In this document: piece by piece, positions 1 through 5,260 of the stretch
Layout: each line of letters begins with the position of its first letter
Position numbering within the stretch: position 1 is the first letter of the stretch
Assembly (NCBI GenBank): GCA_905373625.1
Contig: CAJPTS010000138.1
Span: 1 to 5,260 of the forward strand
Length of the DNA stretch: 5,260 bases
Reading direction: 5' to 3'
Source: Bacteroidia bacterium
Lineage (GTDB): Bacteria; Bacteroidota; Bacteroidia; Bacteroidales; CAJPTX01
Made by a program: the position numbers and the translations under genes
Notes under the pieces: model-generated
What the model saw: the letters and a program-made list of their open reading frames with translations, nothing else
What the model was told of the DNA's origin: nothing
The model's database searches: none

Positions 1-1000
1 GAAGATCATAATGCAAGTCCTCGTCTAGTTCATCTAGGAAATAAATATGAGGTCCTGTCACTAAACTGTACAGAATATCAAGGGATGCTAAATATTGTAT
101 AGTACCGCGCGACTGTAGCTGCAGCATAACATTAAACGCTTCTTTCCCCGCCTTGTGGGTAAAAATAACTTCTTTCGTTACTGCATTGAGTAGCATTTTC
201 TGAGCGTCTTCCTCCATGCCGCTATTCGCAATAGCGTGACGCACCTCCTCGGGCAGTGTTTTAGTTATGACATTGAAATCTGCAATATTCAGATCAGCCT
301 TACGAAGCATTTTTAGATAAAAATCTCTACGTGCGCTATCTACAGATAGCGCTTCTAACTCCTCAGTAAGTTCAGCACGCCTATGCTTGTTTATTCCGTG
401 CACATATTCTTGAACCCACTGATATAGCTGCATGAGAGGTTCAATATCTTCAGTTAAAGCCACTTTACTACAAGTAGCAAGCACCGAATGATTGTTAAGC
501 GTATTCTCTACTAACGTCCTCTGCGTTTTTGCTTTCAGTTTCAAAGAATTACCAAACTTTATTTGAGCCTGTAGGTCATGTCTCGTAAAAGAACGCTCAT
601 AAAACAACGTCTTTGAACTACGCGGATAGTAATACAATACCTCGTACTTTATATGTTCAGCCGAATAGACTAGTTCGTAATCATACAAGACATGATCTAC
701 ATAAAAGGCAATGTGCATTCTCGTAGGTTGGTCTGTGGTAAGTGCAAAAGGCGGAGCAGTCTTAATCTTTTCCTTTATGTCGTGTTTTGGCGTAATCAGT
801 AGTTCAAACACGTTCTGCAAGGCAAATAGCATGTTCGATTTACCCGAGGCATTAGCACCGAAAAGAATTCCCAATTTGTTGAGAAAGACTCCTGGAACAA
901 CCTCATAGCTTAAAAAGTCGGCTTTCGTCTTAGAAAGGAAGCTGAAAGACTGTCGTTCGCGAATAGACAAGTAATTCTCTACCCAAAAATCGCGTATCAT
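1..1000 (-). CDS. AAA/ABC-type ATPase, AbiLi/AAA_15-like, 3' end outside the window
   Basis: Seen: an open frame of 333 codons starting at the ATG at 1000 and running off the left edge. I translated it by hand. The N-terminus (MIRDFWVENYLSI) has the usual opening of this family. Walker A is GANASGKS at residues 48-55, an ABC-like signature SRGT lies at 297-300, and Walker B is IYFLDE at 319-324, followed by LDEDLH. The D-loop and switch histidine region would lie beyond the window. The middle (about 60-290) is the variable insert between the nucleotide-binding halves. Start choice: it is the first ATG after an upstream in-frame stop near 1091, and it follows a -7 box. Family knowledge: COG1106/AAA_15 ATPases of about 400-450 residues, often paired with an RloB-like protein in abortive-infection (AbiL-type) systems. 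Inference: a defence-type ATPase with roughly 70-110 residues missing. Other AAA_15 or OLD-like ATPases remain possible. The gene is richer in A+T than phoH and ffh. Confidence 0.85.
   Translation of the reverse strand, partial: MIRDFWVENYLSIRERQSFSFLSKTKADFLSYEVVPGVFLNKLGILFGANASGKSNMLFALQNVFELLITPKHDIKEKIKTAPPFALTTDQPTRMHIAFYVDHVLYDYELVYSAEHIKYEVLYYYPRSSKTLFYERSFTRHDLQAQIKFGNSLKLKAKTQRTLVENTLNNHSVLATCSKVALTEDIEPLMQLYQWVQEYVHGINKHRRAELTEELEALSVDSARRDFYLKMLRKADLNIADFNVITKTLPEEVRHAIANSGMEEDAQKMLLNAVTKEVIFTHKAGKEAFNVMLQLQSRGTIQYLASLDILYSLVTGPHIYFLDELDEDLHYDL
220..236. repeat. 17-nt inverted repeat inside the ATPase gene
   Basis: Arms CGCTATT (220-226) and AATAGCG (230-236) are perfect inverted copies separated by CGC. 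The site lies inside the ATPase coding region. Its CGCTAT/ATAGCG arms are shared with the larger palindrome at 333-352. Function unknown. Confidence 0.5.
333..352. repeat. 20-nt near-perfect palindrome inside the ATPase gene
   Basis: Arms GCGCTATCT (333-341) and AGATAGCGC (344-352) are perfect inverted copies with only two bases (AC) between them. As RNA this would fold as an 8-bp stem with a four-base loop. It lies within the coding region for residues around ALSVDSAR (217-224). It shares its CGCTAT/ATAGCG core arms with the inverted repeat about 100 nt away at 220-236. It could be a protein-binding site, an mRNA hairpin or chance. Confidence 0.5.
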
Positions 1001-1043
1001 TTCAAAAAATCCAAGATTTATGGAGATTTTCGTAATTCTGTTG

Positions 1044-1051
1044 CAAATGTA
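1044..1051 (-). promoter_or_regulatory. Bacteroidota -7 box for the ATPase gene
   Basis: The minus strand reads TACATTTG, an exact match to the TAnnTTTG -7 element, 43 nt before the ATG at 1000. A TTTG (1070-1067) lies upstream, but the 15-nt spacing is shorter than the usual 19-21 or so, so the -33 element is weak or absent. There is no clear Shine-Dalgarno before the ATG, which is common in this phylum. Confidence 0.5.
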
Positions 1052-1286
1052 ACGGTTTATTACTGCCAAAAAGTCTATTTCGGTTGAAAGTTAATTAAAC
1101 ACGGCGAACCTCGTGTAGAAAGATTCGCCTCTTTTCGTGCATATTAGTGTCAGAATTCGGCTTATTCACGGAATAATAATAAACTCAGTCACTATAAAAA
1201 TTTTGCACAAACAACAGCTCTATAAAATTAGTAACCGCGACAAGATATTTTGTACACGGGCAGTAGAATAAGGAGAACTTGTATTT
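1052..1286. other. Intergenic stretch without a recognisable gene
   Basis: A+T-rich spacer between the ATPase promoter and the plus-strand unit. I see no convincing reading frame on either strand. The only structure is the overlapping inverted repeats at 1099-1129, annotated separately. Confidence 0.6.
1099..1129. repeat. Overlapping inverted repeats upstream of the ATPase promoter
   Basis: Two stems compete for base 1103. ACACG (1099-1103) pairs with CGTGT (1112-1116), and GGCGAA (1103-1108) pairs with TTCGCC (1124-1129). On the plus strand the second stem is followed by TCTTTT, resembling a weak terminator. For the minus-strand ATPase gene the region lies upstream of the -7 box, so it could instead be an operator. 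Function not established. Confidence 0.35.
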
Positions 1287-1294
1287 TACTTTTG
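1287..1294 (+). promoter_or_regulatory. Bacteroidota -7 box of a plus-strand unit
   Basis: TACTTTTG matches TAnnTTTG exactly. No TTTG is found at the expected distance; the nearest upstream one (1249-1252) is 34 nt away. A transcript from here would start near 1300 and run about 370 nt to the terminator at 1640-1669. Confidence 0.35.
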
Positions 1295-1311
1295 TAGCAA
1301 AGCAGAGGTCA

Positions 1312-1613
1312 ATAATTCATATCAAAGAATTTAATGCGGGTGATCTTAAGCATGGGCTAGAGGCACTATACAAAAAAGGGAGAGGCAATAGTGAAATACA
1401 CGGAGAAGAATTGGATCAGTTTCGATGAACTCAAGTGATGTTTTAAGAGTACTAAAAGCAAATACAAGAGCGTATAGAACTCTACCATAAATGTCAGTTT
1501 CGAGGAGTTGTGATAACTCTGGCACAGATTTTGTATTAAGTTATAGTGAACCGTTTGATTCTCTTATTGAACATATTGTACCAAAATTGAGTAGAACAGG
1601 TGTAGCACTTTAG
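1312..1613 (+). pseudogene. Unrecognised decayed small gene or chain of tiny reading frames
   Basis: Seen: a frame without an ATG reads IIHIKEFNAGDLKHGLEALY and onward from ATA at 1312 to a TGA at 1426-1428. That stop overlaps an ATG at 1425 in another frame. The new frame gives 21 codons (MNSSDVLRVLKANTRAYRTL...) to TAA at 1488-1490, then immediately ATG at 1491 and 40 more codons (MSVSRSCDNSGTDF..., ending LSRTGVAL) to TAG at 1611-1613. No good Shine-Dalgarno precedes either ATG. Inference: a small gene that lost its start (ATG to ATA at 1312 would explain the sequence), then shifted frame and gained a stop. A plus-strand promoter box and a strong terminator bracket it, which suggests that something was, or still is, transcribed. 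I do not recognise the protein. Real micro-ORFs or a noncoding RNA of about 370 nt are alternatives. Confidence 0.3.
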
Positions 1614-1639
1614 CTATCTTCTACTCAGCTATACGTTAA

Positions 1640-1669
1640 GAGCACCTCGCAAGGGGTGCTCATTTTTTT
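1640..1669 (+). terminator. Rho-independent terminator, plus strand
   Basis: The 7-bp stem GAGCACC (1640-1646) / GGTGCTC (1655-1661) has an 8-nt loop and is followed by A and seven T residues (1663-1669). On the minus strand the stem is not followed by a T-tract, so it serves plus-strand transcription, ending 27 nt after the TAG at 1611. Confidence 0.8.
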
Positions 1670-1691
1670 GTATGTAACAGAAATGGAAAAC

Positions 1692-1724
1692 AAAAAAAAA
1701 GCGCAGCACTATACTGTGCCACGC
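1692..1724 (-). terminator. Rho-independent terminator of ffh
   Basis: Minus strand: GCGTGGCAC (1724-1716) pairs with GTGCTGCGC (1709-1701) over 9 bp with two G-T wobbles and a six-base loop, followed by nine T residues (1700-1692). It lies 24 nt past the ffh stop and faces the plus-strand terminator at 1640-1669. Confidence 0.88.
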
Positions 1725-1747
1725 CCTTCACTTTTTACTTGCTGTGC

Positions 1748-3079
1748 CTACCTCTTTTTCTTTCGGCGCATGATTCCGCCGCCTCCAGAGTGCATCTTGC
1801 TCACCGTATGAAGCATCTTACGCATCTCGTCAAACTGTTTCAGCATACGGTTAATCTCGGCAATCTCGCGTCCACTACCTTTGGCTATGCGCTGTTTGCG
1901 CGACGAGTTTAACAACTCGGGACGCTTTCGTTCCTCGGGTGTCATAGAATATATCATCGCCTCCACCCCCTTAAAAGCGTCGTTGTCTATATCCACGTTC
2001 TTCAACGCCTTACCAGCCCCTGGTAACATGCCAATCAGATCTTTGATATTCCCCATCTTCTTCAACTGGTGAATCTGATCAAGAAAATCGTTGAAATCGA
2101 ACTGATTCTTATCTATCCTTTTTTGGAGCTTGGCGGCTTGCTCCTCGTCGTACTGCGCTTGCGCTCGTTCCACAAGTGTAACAATATCTCCTTGCCCTAA
2201 GATACGATCAGCCATTCGCTCGGGATGGAACACATCTAGCGCATCCATCTTCTCGCCTGTACCTACAAATTTTATAGGCTTTTTAACCAATTCGCGAATG
2301 GTAAGTGCAGCCCCCCCACGGGTATCACCGTCTAGTTTTGTTAAGACAACGCCCGTAAAATCGAGACGATCATTGAAAGCAACCGCTGTATTTACCGCAT
2401 CTTGCCCCGTCATGGCATCGACCACAAACAGTGTTTCGCAGGGCGAGAGAGCTTTCTTGAGGTTAGCTACCTCAACCATCATCTCTTCATCTACAGCCAG
2501 ACGCCCAGCCGTATCGACAATTACTACGTTGCACCCCTTCTGTTTGGCTGTTTGAACGCCCTGACGCGCCACTGCAACCACATCTTTGTTCCCCACCTCC
2601 GAGTAAAAGGGAACTTGCACAGAATCTGCCACGACGCCCAGCTGATCAATAGCCGCAGGACGGTATACGTCGCAAGCAACCAAGAGTGGCATCCACTGAC
2701 CCGAGGATTTGAGACGATGGGCTAATTTACCACAAAAGGTCGTCTTACCCGACCCCTGCAATCCTGCAATGAGCACCACGGCAGGACTGCCAGACAGCTT
2801 TAATTCTTGCGCCGTACTCCCCATGAGGAGTGCAAGCTCGTCGTGCATAATCTTGACAAGCAACTGCCCAGGCTGCACCGCGGTTAACACCTGTTCGCCC
2901 AGTGCTTTAGTGCGTACGCGATCGGTAAATTCCTTGGCTACTTTATAACTCACATCGGCATCTATGAGCGCACGACGTATATCGCGCACCGTTTCCGCTA
3001 CGTTCAGCTCTGTTATACGCCCTTGTCCTTTAAGGAGCTTAAATGAGCGCTCTAGGCGTTCAGATAGATTCTCAAACAT
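1748..3079 (-). CDS. ffh: Signal recognition particle protein Ffh (SRP54 homologue)
   Basis: GTPase that, with 4.5S RNA, binds signal sequences emerging from the ribosome and delivers them to the receptor FtsY at the inner membrane. The 443 residues match the usual length. N domain: 1 to about 95, opening MFENLSERLERSF. G domain: about 96-295, with G1 GLQGSGKTT at 106-114, RPAAIDQL at 140-147, DTAGR at 189-193, TKLDG at 247-251 followed by DTRGG, and GTGE at 273-276. M domain: about 300-443, with the RNA-binding signature SRKQRIAKGSG at 393-403, methionines in the final helices, then a GGGG stretch and basic RRKKKR tail. All GTPase motifs are intact. No Shine-Dalgarno precedes the ATG, in contrast to the two genes upstream. 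It lies 95 nt downstream of the coiled-coil gene with two candidate -7 boxes between, and a strong terminator follows. Confidence 0.98.
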   Translation of the reverse strand: MFENLSERLERSFKLLKGQGRITELNVAETVRDIRRALIDADVSYKVAKEFTDRVRTKALGEQVLTAVQPGQLLVKIMHDELALLMGSTAQELKLSGSPAVVLIAGLQGSGKTTFCGKLAHRLKSSGQWMPLLVACDVYRPAAIDQLGVVADSVQVPFYSEVGNKDVVAVARQGVQTAKQKGCNVVIVDTAGRLAVDEEMMVEVANLKKALSPCETLFVVDAMTGQDAVNTAVAFNDRLDFTGVVLTKLDGDTRGGAALTIRELVKKPIKFVGTGEKMDALDVFHPERMADRILGQGDIVTLVERAQAQYDEEQAAKLQKRIDKNQFDFNDFLDQIHQLKKMGNIKDLIGMLPGAGKALKNVDIDNDAFKGVEAMIYSMTPEERKRPELLNSSRKQRIAKGSGREIAEINRMLKQFDEMRKMLHTVSKMHSGGGGIMRRKKKR

Positions 3080-3105
3080 GGAATTGGTAACTTTTTCACA
3101 CTGTA

Positions 3106-3113
3106 CAAAGGTA
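3106..3113 (-). promoter_or_regulatory. Candidate proximal -7 box for ffh
   Basis: The minus strand reads TACCTTTG, an exact TAnnTTTG match 26 nt before the ffh ATG. No TTTG is seen about 20 nt upstream, so support rests on the -7 element and position alone. Confidence 0.45.
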
Positions 3114-3153
3114 GCAAGATCGCTTGGAATGAATAGATACTAGGCGACGGTGG

Positions 3154-3161
3154 CAAATATA
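3154..3161 (-). promoter_or_regulatory. Candidate distal -7 box for ffh
   Basis: The minus strand reads TATATTTG, a second TAnnTTTG match in the same gap, directly after the inverted repeat at the end of the coiled-coil gene. No convincing -33 element. A transcript from here would have a leader of roughly 70 nt. Confidence 0.35.
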
Positions 3162-3185
3162 AGACAACCGTTTTTTAATTGTCTT
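3161..3185 (-). repeat. Inverted repeat over the stop codon of the coiled-coil gene
   Basis: AAGACAA and TTGTCTT (7 bp, positions 3185-3179 and 3167-3161 on the minus strand) flank an A-rich 11-nt loop that contains part of the TAA stop (3177-3175). There is no T-tract after it, so it is not a standard terminator. It could attenuate readthrough from phoH into ffh or protect the mRNA 3' end. Confidence 0.35.
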
Positions 3186-3798
3186 CCTTACGCTGCTTGC
3201 GGGCTTCGTGTCGCTGCTTTCCTTCTTCGCGCTTCTGCTGACGAGCCTTCGCTTTCTGTTGCTTATCGTTTAGACTCTTCTGAAGCTTTACATAATCTTC
3301 TTGAGCACGCTCTACCGCCTTTTGCGCATTTTTTTGGTCTGCATGCGCTTTCTTAGCTAACTCCTTCGACCGTCGTTCATTTTTTAAGCCATTCTCATAG
3401 AAACGCTGAACCGACTTCCCGCGTCGGTCAAGATCGCGAATGCGCGCATCTATTTCCCGCTCTATGTTTTTGTACTCCGTACGCAGCGAATCTAGCGCTT
3501 GGTCGCTAGCATTATTTACATCTTTACGCGCACGCTTTTCAGCATCAAACTGTGCACGTTTGATACTTTCCTCCTCAGCGCCCAAGAGGCGGAGCGAATC
3601 TTCTGCCATGCGGATTAAAACGCGAGCAGCTTCTACCACCGAGTCAGCGCGGCGGGCATTAGCAGCGAGATTATCTACCTTCGCACGCAACCGCTCTATC
3701 TTATCTTGTGCCTTAAGTAAGCGCGCATCGTCTTGTGCTACGACTATACTCGAAAACAGCACAAAGCACCCCAAAAGAAAAATATTACGTACAGGCAT
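3175..3798 (-). CDS. Exported coiled-coil protein of unknown function
   Basis: I do not recognise a named family. The 207-residue form begins with a Sec signal peptide: R4, a hydrophobic core (about 6-20) and VVA|Q, a likely signal peptidase I site after residue 21. An LLGC sequence at 8-11 resembles a lipobox but sits too early in the hydrophobic core. The mature part is almost wholly helical in character, highly charged, with no proline after residue 2 and no cysteine, and long heptad-like stretches (about 25-180). The last 29 residues hold 12 Lys/Arg and 5 Asp/Glu. It is therefore probably a periplasmic or envelope coiled coil, perhaps binding nucleic acid or cell-wall polymer through its basic tail (inference). 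Start: ATG codons lie at 3801 and 3798. The second is preferred because it is 4 nt from the GGAGG, the first only 1 nt. Co-transcribed with phoH, 6-9 nt upstream. Confidence 0.85.
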   Translation of the reverse strand: MPVRNIFLLGCFVLFSSIVVAQDDARLLKAQDKIERLRAKVDNLAANARRADSVVEAARVLIRMAEDSLRLLGAEEESIKRAQFDAEKRARKDVNNASDQALDSLRTEYKNIEREIDARIRDLDRRGKSVQRFYENGLKNERRSKELAKKAHADQKNAQKAVERAQEDYVKLQKSLNDKQQKAKARQQKREEGKQRHEARKQRKEDN

Positions 3799-3801
3799 CA
3801 T

Positions 3802-3807
3802 ACCTCC
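3802..3807 (-). promoter_or_regulatory. Shine-Dalgarno filling the phoH / coiled-coil junction
   Basis: The minus strand reads TAAGGAGGTATGATG: the phoH stop, a perfect GGAGGT and two ATG codons follow with nothing between them. The anti-SD match AAGGAGGT also uses two bases of the stop codon. The spacing favours the second ATG. This layout suggests coupled translation. Such strong sites are uncommon in Bacteroidota. Confidence 0.75.
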
Positions 3808-5130
3808 TTACAACAAATCGCTCGCTAACTCTGCCAACTCACTACGCTCGCCGCGTACCAGATTGATATGTGCAAAAGCGGGCTGCCCATGCATACGCTC
3901 AGCAAGGTAGCTTAAGCCATTAGAACGCGTATCGAGGTAAGGGTGGTCTATCTGGTAGATATCACCCGTGAACACAATTTTAGTCCCCTCGCCCGCACGT
4001 GTAATGACCGTCTTCACCTCGTGTGGTGTCAGATTTTGCGCTTCATCTACTATGATGTAGGCATGTGACAAACTGCGCCCACGAATGTAGGCTAGCGGCG
4101 TTATTACCAATTTATTTGTACGCTGCATTTCCTCAATGCGCACGTAATTACGACTTGTGCTCTTGAGAGCACCTTTTATGACCCCGAGGTTATCAAACAA
4201 TGGTTGCATGTATGGACCAATCTTCGCATCTACATCGCCTGGCAAAAAGCCTAAATCGCGATTACTTAAGGGGACAATCGGACGTGCCAACATCACCAAA
4301 TCAAACGCTTCTTCCTGAGCAAGAGCCGCAGCAAGAGCTAAGAGTGTTTTACCCGTCCCCGCCTTACCCGTAAGCGCTACTAAGGGAATACGCGGATTGA
4401 GAAGGAAGTCTAACGCACACTGCTGCTCACCATTTCTCGGCTCTATTCCGTAGGCTTTCTTACGTTCCACTGGGTCAAAAACCTTGGTTGTGGGATTAAA
4501 AACCACAAGCGCACTAGACTTCTCACCCTCCAGTATGTAGCAATCATTAGCGCTTGCCTCAATGCCTAACGCCTCGGCTGTGAGCGTAGAGGGCGTTTGA
4601 TAGACCTCCTGAATTTGTGCATCTGCCACGCCTTTTATGTGTTGTAGCGGACGTCCGATGGCTTCTAGGTCATGCACATTGTCCGTCAAATAATCTTGTG
4701 CCATTATGCCGAGCGATTTTGCCTTCATGCGCAAATTGATGTCCTTAGACACCAAAATGACCTTTCGCTCGGGGTTTTCATTTCGCACCCAATCGGCTAT
4801 GGCAAGAATACGATGATCGGCACACGCATCGCCAAAAGAGAGTTTCATCTCTTGCGAGAAAGGCTTCCCCGTTACGATACGGAGTTTTCCTCGCCCCGTC
4901 CCCAAGGACACACCATCGGCAAAAAGACTGTCGCCACTGAGGCGATCTAAGTCACGGGCAAACTCCCGCGCATGATAATTTATAGTCTCATTCCCTTTCT
5001 TAAACTTGTCGAGCTCCTCGAGAGCGACAATGGGAATCACTATATCGTTATCTTGGAAATAGTCAATGCACTTGTGATCGTGCAGAAGCACATTCGTATC
5101 GAGTACAAATATTTTTGCCGTAGATGCCAT
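3808..5130 (-). CDS. phoH: PIN-PhoH fusion ATPase (PhoH2 type)
   Basis: A two-domain cytoplasmic protein of 440 residues, the usual length for the PhoH2 type. The N-terminal PIN nuclease domain (about 6-150) has acidic residues in the expected places: D11 in LDTNVL, E38/E39 in ALEELD, D105 in CADHRILA and D130 in LVSKD, so the metal site looks intact. A linker (about 150-230) leads to the PhoH ATPase domain (about 230-440) with Walker A GKAGTGKT at 255-262, Walker B IIVDEAQN at 359-366 and the TGD at 388-390 followed by QID. Family knowledge: mycobacterial PhoH2 unwinds and cuts RNA; the role in Bacteroidota is not established. Start: ATG at 5130 is preceded by GGAGG at 7 nt and a -7 box, and the domain begins directly after it. 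First gene of the unit with the coiled-coil gene. Both domains appear active by motif. Confidence 0.95.
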   Translation of the reverse strand: MASTAKIFVLDTNVLLHDHKCIDYFQDNDIVIPIVALEELDKFKKGNETINYHAREFARDLDRLSGDSLFADGVSLGTGRGKLRIVTGKPFSQEMKLSFGDACADHRILAIADWVRNENPERKVILVSKDINLRMKAKSLGIMAQDYLTDNVHDLEAIGRPLQHIKGVADAQIQEVYQTPSTLTAEALGIEASANDCYILEGEKSSALVVFNPTTKVFDPVERKKAYGIEPRNGEQQCALDFLLNPRIPLVALTGKAGTGKTLLALAAALAQEEAFDLVMLARPIVPLSNRDLGFLPGDVDAKIGPYMQPLFDNLGVIKGALKSTSRNYVRIEEMQRTNKLVITPLAYIRGRSLSHAYIIVDEAQNLTPHEVKTVITRAGEGTKIVFTGDIYQIDHPYLDTRSNGLSYLAERMHGQPAFAHINLVRGERSELAELASDLL

Positions 5131-5137
5131 TTCTTGC

Positions 5138-5142
5138 CCTCC
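5138..5142 (-). promoter_or_regulatory. Shine-Dalgarno of phoH
   Basis: GGAGG on the minus strand with 7 nt (GCAAGAA) before the ATG at 5130, near the best spacing. It fixes the phoH start. Confidence 0.7.
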
Positions 5143-5155
5143 GTAAGTTGGTTTA

Positions 5156-5163
5156 CAAAAATA
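5156..5163 (-). promoter_or_regulatory. Bacteroidota -7 box for phoH
   Basis: The minus strand reads TATTTTTG, a TAnnTTTG match 25 nt before the phoH ATG, giving a leader of about 20 nt that just contains the ribosome site. No TTTG lies at the expected -33; the nearest T-rich word is a TTTA at 5182-5179. Confidence 0.5.
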
Positions 5164-5238
5164 CCAAAATATCGCATGTAAAGCACTTTGTCGTAACTGC
5201 TAAAAATTCTTTGAGCGTCCTTCTTAGCACAAGGACAC

Positions 5239-5260
5239 AAAAAAGCGGACACTGCCACAC
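5239..5260 (-). terminator. Possible terminator of an upstream gene, cut by the window edge
   Basis: The minus strand begins GTGTGGCAGTGTCCGC followed by six T residues (5244-5239). GTGTCCGC next to a T-tract looks like the right arm of a hairpin whose left arm (GCGGACAC) would lie past 5260. This is inference from one arm only. Confidence 0.3.

Noticed and set aside
711..908. Plus-strand reading frame of 65 codons
   Set aside because: Antisense to the Walker A region of the ATPase gene.
1294..1670. tmRNA or RNase P RNA in the 370-nt plus-strand unit
   Set aside because: The size fits, but I see no tmRNA-like ends with a CCA-proximal T arm and none of the conserved RNase P core sequences.
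2130..2555. Plus-strand reading frame of 141 codons opposite ffh
   Set aside because: It lies wholly within the GTPase domain of ffh on the other strand, and its Ser/Ala/Thr-rich sequence is what the antisense of such a gene gives.
3766..3777. Lipoprotein signal (LLGC) in the coiled-coil protein
   Set aside because: The cysteine is only 11 residues from the start and the hydrophobic segment continues past it to a VVA|Q site, which fits signal peptidase I better.
3440..3910. Plus-strand reading frame of 156 codons
   Set aside because: It is antisense to the coiled-coil gene and the end of phoH. Its Arg/Ser/Ala composition mirrors the charged codons opposite, and no ribosome site supports it.
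5217..5236. GTCCTT/AAGGAC hairpin read as a terminator
   Set aside because: A 6-bp stem with an 8-nt loop and no T-tract after it on either strand; not enough for a terminator call.
5040..5258. Minus-strand reading frame starting at GTG 5258
   Set aside because: It runs out of frame through the start of phoH and across the phoH promoter and ribosome site; the PIN domain frame is clearly the real one.

Overview
The window looks like chromosomal DNA from a member of the Bacteroidota, probably the order Bacteroidales. The signal recognition particle protein Ffh reads like the Bacteroidota form from its first residues. Four of the transcription units are preceded by the phylum's TAnnTTTG -7 box. 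A genus call is not justified from the sequence alone.

Layout, right to left: the three housekeeping-type genes are on the minus strand. A PIN-PhoH ATPase (5130-3808) is followed after a gap of exactly 6 nt by a small exported coiled-coil protein of unknown function (3798-3175). After about 95 nt with two -7 boxes comes ffh (3079-1748), closed by a strong hairpin and T-tract (1724-1692). PhoH-family and Ffh proteins both act on RNA or RNA-containing machinery, but nothing in the sequence shows that the three genes share a pathway. phoH and the coiled-coil gene are almost certainly co-transcribed; ffh probably also has its own start.

Left part: positions 1-1747 look different, visibly richer in A+T. 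The 747-nt gap between the left gene and ffh holds no intact gene. It does hold a plus-strand unit with a -7 box (1287-1294), broken or very short reading frames (1312-1613) and its own terminator (1640-1669), which faces the ffh terminator back to back. The left 1000 nt are the N-terminal 333 residues of an AAA/ABC-type ATPase of the AbiLi/AAA_15 kind (Walker A, signature and Walker B visible), which runs off the window. Such ATPases are often part of phage-defence pairs, so the left side is the most likely place for an accessory defence system. Its partner, if any, is outside the window.

No tRNA, rRNA, CRISPR array or insertion sequence was recognised.
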